From: Actinomycetota bacterium
GTDB lineage: Bacteria; Actinomycetota; Actinomycetes; S36-B12; CAIYMF01
DNA length: 64,000 nucleotides
Direction of reading: 5' to 3'
Assembly: GCA_009697815.1 (NCBI GenBank)
Contig: WLRQ01000006.1
Coordinates: forward strand, 1 to 64,000
The first letter of the stretch is position 1. Each line of letters starts with the position of its first letter. The notes under the pieces are model-generated. The model was not told the origin of the DNA and ran no database searches. It saw only the letters and a list, made by a program, of their open reading frames with translations. Below, piece after piece: positions 33,960 to 42,840 of this stretch. Position numbers and translations under genes: made by a program.

Positions 33960-35614
33960 CAGTGGCTCCGAGGAAGTTCGCGACGCAACGTCTTACCGGT
34001 CGTTGTCTTTGGTAGGACGTCCATGAACTCGATGCTCCGCGGGTACTTGTAGGCCGACATGCGCTCCTTGCAATGCGCGATCAGCTCATCTTCCGTGACG
34101 GCCATGCCGGGCCGCAGTGTGACGTAGGCCTTGACCGTCTCGCCTCGGTACTCGTCGGGCACGCCGACGACCGCGGCCTCACTGACGGCATCATGTTCGC
34201 ACAGGACGTCCTCGACCTCGCGCGGCCAGACTTTGAATCCGGATGCGTTGATCATGTCCTTCTTGCGGTCCACGACGTAGAACCAACCGTCGGCGTCCAT
34301 GAATCCGACGTCGCCGGTGAGCAGCCTTCGGCCGCCCATCGCGTGTTCGGTCTCTTCGGGCTGGTGCCAGTAGCCGGCGACAAGCTGAGGTCCGGAGATC
34401 ACGATTTCGCCGACCTCACCTGGAGGGAGATCGGCGCCGGAGTCGTCAACGATCCGCGACATCGTGCTCGGCACCGGGATGCCGACGGACAGGGCGCCGC
34501 TCGTGGGGTCGGTGGGCGCCTGCGCCCCGAGCGGAACCATGTGCGAGGGGGAGGTCGTCTCCGTGAGGCCGTAGATGCCGTGGATCCGGGTGCCGAACTG
34601 TTCGATGAATCGGTTGGCCCATGCCGGCGACACCGGCGCTCCGCCGGAGTAAGCCGCCCGCAAAGACGCCATGTCCTCGCGCGTTGCTTCGGGTGCGCTG
34701 GCGAGGGCGATGAAGACCGGGATCGCTGCGACCGTAAACGTCGGGCGACGTTCGCGCAGGGTGTCGAGCAGGACACCGACGTCGAAGCGGTAGTGAAGTA
34801 CGAGTTCTGCGGGTAGCAGCATTGACAAGGCGATGTTGGCGATCAGCCCAGTGATGTGGAATAGCGGCGCGACGCCGAGCACGATGTCGTCGGATGTGAG
34901 GCCACACCAGTCGCGCAATGTTTGGGCGCTGAAGGTGACGTTCCCGTGGGTATTCATCGCCCCCTTCGGCGCGCCGGTGGTGCCTGAGGTGTAGGTCAGG
35001 AGCGCGACGTCGGAGGGGGCAAAGCTGATCTCGGGCGGCCGCTGGCCGGCGTACTGCGCCACAAGCTCGGCCAAGTCCATGGTGCCCTCGTGGCGCACCT
35101 TGGCCAGGCCTGCGAAAAGTCGCGGATCGTTGCGAGTCTGGTGCTCGAGCGCGCTGGTGGTGATCACGAGAGTGACTTGGCTCGAGGGCACCACCTCGCG
35201 CGCGATGTCGTCGTAGAGATCCTCGAGGCAGATCAGGACTCTGGCTCCGGAGTCGGCGAGCAGATGGCCTAGTTCGCGCTGGCGACTCATGGGGTTGATC
35301 GAGACCAGGATGGCGCCGGCCTTCCAGGTGGCCACCAGGGCAACGATGAACTGCGGCACGTTCTGCAGGTACAGAGCCACGCGGTCGCCGCGCTGCACGC
35401 CAGCGGCGAGAAGCGCGCACGCGAGGGCGTCGGACATGTCGTCGATCTCGCGCAGACTGAGCTGGCCGTCGAAGTAGGTGATGGCCCGGTTGTCGGGTGC
35501 GCGCGTGAGGGCCGCCCGGAACATCGAGAGTGCATCGGTGAACTCGGGTAGAAGCTCCGCGGCTATGCCGGGCGGATACTGGGAAAGCCACGGGCGCTCG
35601 TCGTAGGTGGTCAC
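33959..35614 (-). CDS. Long/medium-chain acyl-CoA ligase (AMP-forming)
   Basis: 551-residue adenylate-forming ligase: phosphate loop TYTSGTTGAPKG (about 205-216), YGLTETT, the LLTGDVGFMD region, the linker VDRKKDMI and C-terminal KTTTGKTLRREL with the catalytic lysine. It activates the substrate acid for the divergent beta-oxidation genes. GTG 35614 has GGGAG close upstream. It begins the minus-strand arm, with the phosphotransferase-like gene directly downstream. Confidence 0.9.
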   Translation of the reverse strand: MTTYDERPWLSQYPPGIAAELLPEFTDALSMFRAALTRAPDNRAITYFDGQLSLREIDDMSDALACALLAAGVQRGDRVALYLQNVPQFIVALVATWKAGAILVSINPMSRQRELGHLLADSGARVLICLEDLYDDIAREVVPSSQVTLVITTSALEHQTRNDPRLFAGLAKVRHEGTMDLAELVAQYAGQRPPEISFAPSDVALLTYTSGTTGAPKGAMNTHGNVTFSAQTLRDWCGLTSDDIVLGVAPLFHITGLIANIALSMLLPAELVLHYRFDVGVLLDTLRERRPTFTVAAIPVFIALASAPEATREDMASLRAAYSGGAPVSPAWANRFIEQFGTRIHGIYGLTETTSPSHMVPLGAQAPTDPTSGALSVGIPVPSTMSRIVDDSGADLPPGEVGEIVISGPQLVAGYWHQPEETEHAMGGRRLLTGDVGFMDADGWFYVVDRKKDMINASGFKVWPREVEDVLCEHDAVSEAAVVGVPDEYRGETVKAYVTLRPGMAVTEDELIAHCKERMSAYKYPRSIEFMDVLPKTTTGKTLRRELPRSH

Positions 35615-35952
35615 GCGTCTCCCTATGTCGGAGATGGAATGGCGGGCCGCGGCTGGTGCGCCTGCGCCCTCACGGGGGATTGTGCCGACCGCACGGACGG
35701 GCGATGACCCCGGCCTAGGTTGTCGGCCACTTTGGCCGATGTCAATCGCGCGGGAGGGGTCGTGATGCCTCCCTCGAGGGCTTCGGTCCTAACATTGACG
35801 ACGGCGCAGTGAAGACCTATTCTGGCGCGGACTCCCGACACGCGGTGACCACCCGACCGGTCGCACCGTGCGATGGACCCCCATAGGATTTTCAGAGTCC
35901 GTGAACCATCGAGCATTCCACGGGCGGACGGCCACTCACGAGGAGATTGATT
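35615..35952. promoter_or_regulatory. Divergent promoter region of the acyl-CoA locus
   Basis: 338 bp between the ligase (minus) and acyl-CoA dehydrogenase (plus). No gene is supported. Near its centre is the perfect 17-bp palindrome listed separately. It must drive both arms of the locus and is a natural target for the FadR-type regulator at 42040. Confidence 0.5.
35723..35739. promoter_or_regulatory. Perfect palindrome TCGGCCA-CTT-TGGCCGA
   Basis: A 7-3-7 perfect inverted repeat in the divergent region between ligase and acyl-CoA dehydrogenase genes. The three-base centre is typical of GntR/FadR-type operators. Part of it (TTTGGCCGA) recurs upstream of the AtuA gene around 20858-20868. Confidence 0.45.
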
Positions 35953-37125
35953 ATGAACGCCCACGGCGGCTGGGAACTTTCCGAAGAACTGCAGAGCCTT
36001 CGGGCCGTAACGCGGGAGTTCGTCCAGAAGGAGATCAGGCCCGTCGAAGAGACGTTGGAGTTTGACGCCTACCAGCTGCCCACCGAAGCCCTTGAGGCTG
36101 CCCGGGCCAAGGCGCGCCAGGCTGGCCTGTGGTGTGTTGGATCACCGGCGCAGTACGGCGGCAGTGAGATGAGCCTGCTCGAGCAGGTCATCGTCGCCGA
36201 AGAAGCGTCACAGTGCCGGATGGGCGCCTATGTCCCCGCCGGTGGTGCGTTCGGATGGGACCCGCCGAATGTGATCTTCCGCGGCACCGAGGAGCAGATC
36301 CAGAAGTACGCGGTGCCCACGATCGCGTCCGGTGGCAAGACATTCGTGGCCATCAGCGAGCCCTCTGGTGGCGCCGACCCCGCGCGCAGCATCAGCACCA
36401 CGGCAGTCCGCGATGGTGACAGCTATGTCCTCAACGGCACCAAGACCTGGATTTCGGCGGCCGACTACTCCGACTGGGGAGTGGTCTTCGCGCGCACAAG
36501 CCCGGGCCGCAATGGAGTTAGTTCCTTCATCGTTGACGCGGACACTCCGGGGCTCACGATGAAGCCGATTCCTGTGATCCGCTCGTGGTACCCGTGCGAG
36601 CTTTCCTTCACCGATTGCCGCGTGCCCGTGGAGAACCTCCTGGGTGAGGAAGGCAAGGGATTCGACCTCGCCCAGAAGTGGCTCGTCCATGCCCGGGTTC
36701 CCTACGCGGCCGCCACACTCGGAATCGCCAGCGCTGCGTTGCAGATGGCGATCGAGTGGGCCCGCAACCGAGAGACGTTCGGCAGCAGGCTCGCCGACAA
36801 GCAGGCCATCCAGTGGATGATCGCCGACTCCGAGATCGAGATCCGCGCCGCGAGGGGCTTGGTCTACCAGGCTGCATGGAAGGCCGACCTCGGCCAGGAC
36901 TTCAAGTTCGAGGCGTCCGCCGCGAAGGTCTACGCGACAGAGACGGCGGGCCGCGTCGTCGACCGCTGCATCCAGATCCACGGTGGCCTCGGCGTTGCCA
37001 AGGAGCTCCCGCTGGAGCGTTGGTACCGCGAGATGCGCATCAAGCGCATCGGTGAGGGCCCGTCCGAGGTTCACCGCATGGTGGTGGCCCGCCAGCTCCT
37101 CTCCGGTCGCGGCGGCCCCAGTTGA
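35953..37125 (+). CDS. Acyl-CoA dehydrogenase
   Basis: 390-residue FAD acyl-CoA dehydrogenase with the expected three domains; FAD/substrate motif FVAISEPSGGADPA (about 133-146) and C-terminal IGEGPSEVHR, where the Glu of GEG matches the usual catalytic base. It introduces the 2,3-double bond and passes electrons to ETF. AGGAG stands 8 nt before ATG 35953. It heads the plus-strand operon; the enoyl-CoA hydratase overlaps its stop. Confidence 0.92.
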   Translation: MNAHGGWELSEELQSLRAVTREFVQKEIRPVEETLEFDAYQLPTEALEAARAKARQAGLWCVGSPAQYGGSEMSLLEQVIVAEEASQCRMGAYVPAGGAFGWDPPNVIFRGTEEQIQKYAVPTIASGGKTFVAISEPSGGADPARSISTTAVRDGDSYVLNGTKTWISAADYSDWGVVFARTSPGRNGVSSFIVDADTPGLTMKPIPVIRSWYPCELSFTDCRVPVENLLGEEGKGFDLAQKWLVHARVPYAAATLGIASAALQMAIEWARNRETFGSRLADKQAIQWMIADSEIEIRAARGLVYQAAWKADLGQDFKFEASAAKVYATETAGRVVDRCIQIHGGLGVAKELPLERWYREMRIKRIGEGPSEVHRMVVARQLLSGRGGPS

Positions 37126-37898
37126 GCATCGACTTCGAGGTCGACGGCGAGGGCATCGCCCTCATCACGATCAACCGTCCTGAGCGGATGAACGCGATGG
37201 ATGCCGATGCCTACCGCGATCTTTCTGCGGCATGGTGCCGGGTCCGTGACGACTCTGACATCAGGGTCGCCGTCATTACCGGTGCGGGCGATCGAGCGTT
37301 CACTACGGGCGCCGACTTGAAGAGCTACGTGAACTCCCCGATGGATATGTCGCAGTTCTGGAAGACCCAGCAAGACCAGCTCCTCAACCGAGGGCTCGAG
37401 GTCTGGAAGCCGGTCATCGCCGCGGTGAACGGCTACTGCCTCGGGGGCGGGATGACACTGCTGATGGCCACCGACATCCGCGTTGCTACCCCGACGGCGA
37501 CCTTCGGGCTGAGCGAAGTAGCCCGCGGGGTCGTCGCCGGCAACGGCGGAACCCAGCGAATCCTTGAACAGCTTCCATATGCGATCGCGATGGAGATGAC
37601 CCTCACCGGAAGGCGGGTCGACGCGGCAAGCGCCGAGCGCTGGGGCCTGGTCAACAAGGTGGTACCCCAGGAAGACCTGATGAGCACTGCCTTCGACTAC
37701 GCGCGGGAGATCTCCGCGAACGCACCGTTGGCGGTGCAGGCCGCCAAGGAACTCGCACTTCGTTCTCGCGACGTCGACCGGGCTACGGGTCTTCGGATGG
37801 AGCAGGCGATGAACCGCCTTCTCGGCTTCACCAATGATGCTAAGGAGGGCCCGGCGGCATTCGCCGAGCGCCGTCCCGCCAAGTTCACCGGGAGCTGA
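37122..37898 (+). CDS. Enoyl-CoA hydratase/isomerase family protein
   Basis: 258-residue crotonase-fold protein: oxyanion-hole segments AFTTGADLKS and YCLGGGMTLLMATDIRVA, and FGLSEVARGVVAGNGG with one acidic catalytic position. It hydrates or isomerises an enoyl-CoA in step two. The TTG start overlaps the acyl-CoA dehydrogenase stop (TTGA), an uncommon start codon that couples translation. Confidence 0.9.
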   Translation: MSIDFEVDGEGIALITINRPERMNAMDADAYRDLSAAWCRVRDDSDIRVAVITGAGDRAFTTGADLKSYVNSPMDMSQFWKTQQDQLLNRGLEVWKPVIAAVNGYCLGGGMTLLMATDIRVATPTATFGLSEVARGVVAGNGGTQRILEQLPYAIAMEMTLTGRRVDAASAERWGLVNKVVPQEDLMSTAFDYAREISANAPLAVQAAKELALRSRDVDRATGLRMEQAMNRLLGFTNDAKEGPAAFAERRPAKFTGS

Positions 37899-37902
37899 TC
37901 GC

Positions 37903-39093
37903 ATGGACCCTGCACCCTTTGCCGGCGTCACCGTCGTCGATCTAGGGCAGATCTACAACGCGCCTTATGCGACGTTGCTGCTGGCCCTCGGTGGAGCCAA
38001 TGTCATCAAGGTTGAGCCGCTCACGGGCGAGAACCTCCGAGGCAGGGGCCGGGTCAAGGGAGCCGGGGCCCCCTTCGCGATGCTCAATTCCAATAAGAAG
38101 GCTGTCACTCTCAACCTCAAGGACCCCGAAGGTGTGGCCCTCCTCGAGCGCATGATCGTCAAGGCTGATGTGTTCGTGGAGAACTTCCGGCCCGGCGTCA
38201 CCGAGAAGTTGGGCATTGGAGCCGATCACCTGCACGCGATCAACCCTCGGCTGATCTACGCCTCGGGCTCGGGTTACGGCTCGACCGGCCCCTATCGCGA
38301 CCTGCCGGCCATGGACATCACGATCCAGGCGATGTCAGGCATCATGTCGGTCACCGGCTACCCCGACCGTCCGCCCGTCAAGGCTGGCCCGGCCATGAGC
38401 GATTTCATGGGGGGTATCCACCTCTTCGGTGCGATCACCTCGGCCCTCTACCAGCGTGAGCGGACCGGGCACGGCACCACCGTTGAGGCCGCGATGCTCG
38501 ATGCGGTCTACCCGAGCCTGATGTCGAGCCTGGGGCTCTACTTCGGAAGTACGGGAGAGGTTCCCAGCCGCACCGGCAATAGGCACTCCGGGCTCGCCGA
38601 GTCGCCGTACAACGTCTACCCCGCCAGCGACGGTTTCGTCGCGCTGATCTGTGTGAGCGAAAGCCACTGGCGCGCGTTGACCTCCCTCATGGGGGTGCCC
38701 GAACTCGCGACGGATCCTCGCTACATCGATCGCGTCGCACGTGTCACGCGGATGGACGAGGTCGACGCGATGGTCGGTGAGTGGACTGTGCGTTACACCA
38801 AGGACGAGGTCGTGGAGATCCTCAGCGAGGCTGGTGTGCCGAGCGCACCCGTTCGGGAGATCTCCGAGGTCGTGGCCGACCCTCACTTGCGGCAGCGGGG
38901 AATGCTCACCGAGATCGACCACCCCGAGCTCGGCCCGCTGGTCGTCCCCCACAGCCCCATCCGGGTCGGCGACTTCTATGCCCCGCTCGCCCCGAGCCCC
39001 ACCCTTGGTCAGCACAATGCCGAGATCTACGGGGACTGGCTTGGGCTCGACGTCGACACCATGGCCGAGCTGAAGAGCAAGGGCGTGATCTAG
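37903..39093 (+). CDS. CaiB/BaiF family CoA transferase (class III)
   Basis: 396-residue family III CoA transferase. The N-terminal VVDLGQIYNAPYA, the KVEPLTG segment, GYGSTGPY and the acidic residue of MDITIQAMSG (about 137-146), the usual acyl-anhydride Asp, are present. It can move CoA between acids, giving a second activation route beside the ligase, or act as a racemase relative. GGGAG precedes ATG 37903, 4 bp after the hydratase stop. Confidence 0.9.
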   Translation: MDPAPFAGVTVVDLGQIYNAPYATLLLALGGANVIKVEPLTGENLRGRGRVKGAGAPFAMLNSNKKAVTLNLKDPEGVALLERMIVKADVFVENFRPGVTEKLGIGADHLHAINPRLIYASGSGYGSTGPYRDLPAMDITIQAMSGIMSVTGYPDRPPVKAGPAMSDFMGGIHLFGAITSALYQRERTGHGTTVEAAMLDAVYPSLMSSLGLYFGSTGEVPSRTGNRHSGLAESPYNVYPASDGFVALICVSESHWRALTSLMGVPELATDPRYIDRVARVTRMDEVDAMVGEWTVRYTKDEVVEILSEAGVPSAPVREISEVVADPHLRQRGMLTEIDHPELGPLVVPHSPIRVGDFYAPLAPSPTLGQHNAEIYGDWLGLDVDTMAELKSKGVI

Positions 39094-40220
39094 TGCGCGG
39101 CACTGCGGTGATCGCGGGTATCGGCCAGACTGCCCAGGGCAAGATGCCCGGTCGCACGACCACCTCCCTCAACGTCGAGGCGTGCCGCAAGGCCCTCGAC
39201 GATGCGGGCATCGAGAAGTCGATGGTCGATGGCCTGTTCGTGAAGTACCCGACCTCCGAGCATCGCTCGATGTACGCGCAGACGATGGCCGAGGCGCTTG
39301 GGATTCAGCCTCGTATCGGCGGTGTCTGGGACCAAGGCGGCGCGGCGCCCTCCTCGATGATCTCGTTCGCGGCCATGGCGATCGAGCAGGGTCAGTGCGA
39401 GGTAGCCCTCGTGACCATCGCCGACAACCCGCGAACCGGGACTCGGCAGGCCTACGAGCGAGGCTGGGGCGATGACGCCGTCTTCGGGTGGTTTGGCACC
39501 CCAGCGGGCTACGCCATGGTCGCGCGACGACACATGGAGCAGTACGGCACCAAGCATGAGCAACTTGGTGCGGTCGCGCGTGCGTGTCGTCGCCATGGGG
39601 CCAACAACCCCGACGCGCAGCTGCGTCGACCCCTGACGGCCGAGGCCTATGAGGCCTCAAGCTTTGTCGTCGATCCGCTCAGGCGCGACGACTGCTGCCT
39701 GATCTCAGACGGTGGCGCGGCGGTGGTCGTCATGAGCGCCGAGCGCGCGCGCCAGCTCGGGGTCGGCGCTCCGGTCCCGATCCTGGGGTTTGGTCAGGGA
39801 CAGACCTCATGGGAGGTGGCGCAGCGGCCCGATCTCACCTCGACGGCTGCGGCCGTGTCGGCTCGCACCGCCTTCGCGATGGCCGGGCTCGCGCCCAAGG
39901 ACATTGATGTGGCCCAGCTCTACGACTGCTTCACCATCACGGTGATTCTCACGCTCGAGGATTACGGCTTCTGCGCCAAGGGCCAGGGCGGCCCCTTCGT
40001 CGAGGATGGGCGCATTGAGATCGGGGGCGACCTTCCGATCAACACCAGCGGCGGTCTCCTCTCAGAGTCGGGAATGCCGGGGATGCAGTTGGTCACCGAG
40101 GCAGTCCGCCAGATCCGGGGAACATCCACGAACCAGGTGGCGGGCGCGACGACCAGTCTTGTCAGCAATCAGGGGGGGATCATGCACACCCATTCGACGT
40201 TGATCCTGGGATCGTCATGA
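39093..40220 (+). CDS. Thiolase-fold protein, Ltp2-like aldolase candidate
   Basis: 375-residue thiolase superfamily protein of the lipid-transfer/SCP2 type. The nucleophile loop reads WDQGGAAPSS (79-88) without cysteine, the GHP histidine region reads SGM (326-328) and the last C-x-G reads SNQGG. It keeps LYDCFTITV (276-284), a landmark of steroid side-chain aldolases such as Ltp2. With the DUF35 protein next door, retro-aldol cleavage of a 3-hydroxyacyl-CoA is the best guess, though the tyrosine-containing segment usual near the C-terminus is altered. GTG 39093 overlaps the CoA transferase stop by 1 bp. Confidence 0.8.
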   Translation: MRGTAVIAGIGQTAQGKMPGRTTTSLNVEACRKALDDAGIEKSMVDGLFVKYPTSEHRSMYAQTMAEALGIQPRIGGVWDQGGAAPSSMISFAAMAIEQGQCEVALVTIADNPRTGTRQAYERGWGDDAVFGWFGTPAGYAMVARRHMEQYGTKHEQLGAVARACRRHGANNPDAQLRRPLTAEAYEASSFVVDPLRRDDCCLISDGGAAVVVMSAERARQLGVGAPVPILGFGQGQTSWEVAQRPDLTSTAAAVSARTAFAMAGLAPKDIDVAQLYDCFTITVILTLEDYGFCAKGQGGPFVEDGRIEIGGDLPINTSGGLLSESGMPGMQLVTEAVRQIRGTSTNQVAGATTSLVSNQGGIMHTHSTLILGSS

Positions 40221-40612
40221 GCGAGTTGCCATTGCCGGTCGTGACACCACTCACCGAGCCCTACTGGAAGGGCCTCGAGGAGGGTGAGCTCAGACATCAG
40301 AAGTGCCGTGGCTGCGGACACGTCTGGCTGCCGGCCCGCGAGGAGTGCCCCCGATGTCTCACCGCGGACATCACCTGGGAGGCCTCGAGCGGTCGTGGGC
40401 GCCTTATCAGCTGGGTCATCTACCACCACTCGTCCGACCCTGTGTTCGCCGAGCGGGTGCCCTACAACGTCGCGGTGGTCGAACTCGACGAGGGCGCGCG
40501 CCTGATCACGAACATTCTGGCGCCGAGCGAAGATCTTGCCATCGAGCTTCCGGTGGTAGTGCAGATCGAGCAGGAGTCAGGGTTCTCGCTGCCCCGGTTC
40601 CGACTGGCCTAA
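40217..40612 (+). CDS. Zn-ribbon OB-fold protein (DUF35), partner of the thiolase-fold gene
   Basis: 131-residue DUF35 protein: zinc ribbon C30-x2-C33 and C44-x2-C47, then an OB-fold with the YHHSSDPVFAERVPYNVAVVEL strands. Its ATG overlaps the thiolase-fold stop (ATGA), so it should form a heteromer as in Ltp2-ChsH2. It lacks the N-terminal extension of the DUF35 protein at 6368-6865. Confidence 0.87.
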   Translation: MSELPLPVVTPLTEPYWKGLEEGELRHQKCRGCGHVWLPAREECPRCLTADITWEASSGRGRLISWVIYHHSSDPVFAERVPYNVAVVELDEGARLITNILAPSEDLAIELPVVVQIEQESGFSLPRFRLA

Positions 40613-40622
40613 TCTCTCGAAC

Positions 40623-40641
40623 CGTCCCGGCACGCGGGACG
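40623..40641 (+). repeat. Small hairpin between DUF35 and MaoC genes
   Basis: CGTCCC (40623-40628) and GGGACG (40636-40641) form a 6-bp stem with a 7-nt loop in the 52-bp gap. It may mark an RNA processing or partial stop point inside the operon; there is no T run. Confidence 0.4.
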
Positions 40642-40664
40642 ACAGCGGCGAACAGGAGTGCGGC

Positions 40665-41132
40665 ATGGCTTCTCTCTCGGTGACGTGCGAGGAACTGCGC
40701 TCACTCGCGGGAACCTCGTTGGGGACAAGTGACTGGCTGGTCGTTGAGCAGTCGCGTATCGATCTGTTCGCTGACGCGACCGATGACCACCAGTGGATCC
40801 ATGTCGACCCGGTGCGCTCTGCCGAGGGCCCTTTCGGTGCGACGATCGCCCACGGATATCTGACGTTGTCGATCGTGCCGAAACTGCTTGAGCAGATGCT
40901 GGTGGTCACCGACAAGGCCAGGGGCACCAACTACGGCATCGACCGCGCCCGCTTCACCAGCCCCGTGCCGGTCGGATCGCAGGTGCGGCTGAGCGGCCGG
41001 ATCATCGATGTTCTCTCCCGCGACGATGGCGGGCTGCAGTACAAGATGGGTGTTGAGATGCATATCCGCGACCACGACCGCCCGGCGCTGATTGCCGAGA
41101 TCATCTATCTGGCGTATCCCGCCGGATCGTGA
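40665..41132 (+). CDS. MaoC family dehydratase
   Basis: 155-residue hot-dog hydratase. The motif DATDDHQWIHVDP (about 37-49) gives the Asp/His pair and the following GATIAHGYL supplies the second conserved His-Gly, so it looks catalytically competent, unlike the MaoC protein at 1241. It would hydrate a 2-enoyl-CoA to the (R)-3-hydroxyacyl-CoA that a DUF35-thiolase-fold complex could cleave. ATG 40665 follows a CAGGAG site. Confidence 0.88.
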   Translation: MASLSVTCEELRSLAGTSLGTSDWLVVEQSRIDLFADATDDHQWIHVDPVRSAEGPFGATIAHGYLTLSIVPKLLEQMLVVTDKARGTNYGIDRARFTSPVPVGSQVRLSGRIIDVLSRDDGGLQYKMGVEMHIRDHDRPALIAEIIYLAYPAGS

Positions 41133-41191
41133 CTGCCTAGCTCCCCTTTTCTCTCTCCTCCGCCGTCCGCGTCTACCACTGGAGGCACGTC

Positions 41192-41971
41192 GTGCTGCTC
41201 GAGGGCAAGGTTGTCATCGTCACCGGCGCAGGTCGCGGGCTTGGCCGTGCGATCGCCCTGAGGTGTGGCCAGGAGGGTGCGCACCTTGTCCTGGCGGGGC
41301 GCACCGTTGCCGAACTCGAGCAGGTGGCGACCGAACTGCGTGAGTTCGGTGCGCGTGCCGTGGTCGTCGCCGCCGATGTACGCGATGTTGAGAGCACCGA
41401 GGCCATGGCCGCACGGGCGGTGGCTGAGTTCGGTGGCGTCGACGTCCTCGTCGCTAACAGCGGAATCGCAGGACCCACCGCCCCGCTTTGGGAGGTCGAC
41501 CCTGCCGACTGGGAGGAGACCTTTGCGGTCAACGTCCGCGGGGTCTTCCTCGCGTGTCGCGCAGTTCTCCCTGACATGGTGCAGCGCGGTTCCGGCAGCA
41601 TCGTGGTCGTGGGGTCGATGAGCGGCAAGCGGCCGCTCGCCAATCGCACCCCCTATGCCTCGAGCAAGATGGCGCTCGTCGGACTGACCCGAACCCTCGC
41701 CGCGGAAACCGGCCCATTCGGTGTCAGGGTTAACCTCGTGTCCCCAGGCCCGGTGAACGGTCCGCGATTGGAGAACGTCCTCCGCGAACAGGCCCGGCTC
41801 TCCGGGCGTACGGTCGAGGATGTCCGCGTCGACTTCTCGCGCGATTCGCCGCTGCGTCGCCTCGTCGAGCCCGAGCAGGTGGCCGCGACCGTGGTGTTCT
41901 TGGCCTCCGACGAGGCGGCCGCGATCACAGGGGACGATCTCAACGTCAACACCGGCATCGCGATGTACTGA
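41192..41971 (+). CDS. SDR family oxidoreductase
   Basis: 259-residue SDR with TGAGRGLGRA loop, an Arg after strand 2 (LAGRTV, NADP type), NSG in place of NAG, catalytic Ser and Y-x3-K (YASSK), and the C-terminal TGDDLNVNTG. GGAGG stands 6 nt before GTG 41192. It is the last enzyme of the plus-strand operon and may act as a 3-hydroxyacyl-CoA or ketone dehydrogenase. Confidence 0.86.
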   Translation: MLLEGKVVIVTGAGRGLGRAIALRCGQEGAHLVLAGRTVAELEQVATELREFGARAVVVAADVRDVESTEAMAARAVAEFGGVDVLVANSGIAGPTAPLWEVDPADWEETFAVNVRGVFLACRAVLPDMVQRGSGSIVVVGSMSGKRPLANRTPYASSKMALVGLTRTLAAETGPFGVRVNLVSPGPVNGPRLENVLREQARLSGRTVEDVRVDFSRDSPLRRLVEPEQVAATVVFLASDEAAAITGDDLNVNTGIAMY

Positions 41972-42015
41972 GGCTCGCCCACAATCTTGGTGCCCTGCGG
42001 CCACTAGCGCTTTCG

Positions 42016-42039
42016 GGCCAAATATCGCACCATTTGACC
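42016..42039. promoter_or_regulatory. Inverted repeat at regulator start, likely autoregulatory operator
   Basis: GGCCAAAT-N8-ATTTGACC ends directly before ATG 42040 of the FadR-type regulator; seven of eight arm positions pair. A bound regulator here would block its own transcription or translation start. Confidence 0.45.
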
Positions 42040-42831
42040 ATGACCCCGAGCACCGGACCTCGACGTGCCGCCAAGACGCCCGTCCTCTCAGCAGCGCCTC
42101 CGGTCATGGAAGACCTCGGCCTGGTGAAGGTGCCCAAGGCCTCGGACGTTCTGGCCAACCGTCTGCGCAAGCAAATCCTCGAGTCCGATATGCCCGAAGG
42201 CACGGCGCTGCCAGTCGAACGCGAGCTCGCGGCGTCGGTCGGCTTGGGCCGGCAGACCGTGAGAGATGCACTCCGGGTCCTGGAGATCGAAGGGCTGGTG
42301 GTCACTCGGCCCGGCCGTGCTGGGGGTTCGTTCGTTCGTCGTCCGGACACCTCGACATTCCAGCGGAGCCTGCAGAGTTTGGTCACCGGCCGGGGTATCC
42401 GTTTCCGTTCGCTGCTCGAGGCGCGTGAAGGACTTGAGCCCACCGCTGCCCGTCTCGCTGCACTCCACCGGACTGACGCCGACCTTGCGGCACTCGAGGA
42501 GACGGCTGCGCGCATGGCCGATTCGACCCAGGACATCGATCAATTCCTCCAGGCGAACGTTGACTGGCACGTGGCGGTGGGTGCGGCCAGTCATAACGAG
42601 ATCGTTGAGGCGATCGTGAACTCTCTCTCGCTGGTGATCCTGCGAAGCACCGACGTCAAGGAGTTCAACTCCGAGATCACGATGGCGGACACCATCAAGG
42701 CGCACGATCGGATCTTGGCAGCGATCCGCGCAGGCGATGGCGACAAGGCCGCTCTCGCCATGAGCCGGCACGTGCATACCTATCGCGAGTTGATCGAGGA
42801 CTTCGCTTTGCCGGAGGAAGTCAGCGTCTGA
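42040..42831 (+). CDS. FadR/GntR (FCD) transcriptional regulator
   Basis: 263-residue regulator: N-terminal winged helix-turn-helix (about 28-95; PVERELAASVGLGRQTVRDALRVLEIEGLV) and C-terminal all-helical FCD ligand domain (about 110-250) with Asp/His positions suited to a metal (NVDWHVAVG, RHVHTY). Such proteins sense organic acids or acyl-CoAs. It stands 68 bp after the SDR and likely controls the locus at 33.9-42 kb. Start ATG 42040 is chosen by the inverted repeat and lack of a better site; TTG 42034 is possible. Confidence 0.88.
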   Translation: MTPSTGPRRAAKTPVLSAAPPVMEDLGLVKVPKASDVLANRLRKQILESDMPEGTALPVERELAASVGLGRQTVRDALRVLEIEGLVVTRPGRAGGSFVRRPDTSTFQRSLQSLVTGRGIRFRSLLEAREGLEPTAARLAALHRTDADLAALEETAARMADSTQDIDQFLQANVDWHVAVGAASHNEIVEAIVNSLSLVILRSTDVKEFNSEITMADTIKAHDRILAAIRAGDGDKAALAMSRHVHTYRELIEDFALPEEVSV

Positions 42832-42840
42832 CCGCGAGGG

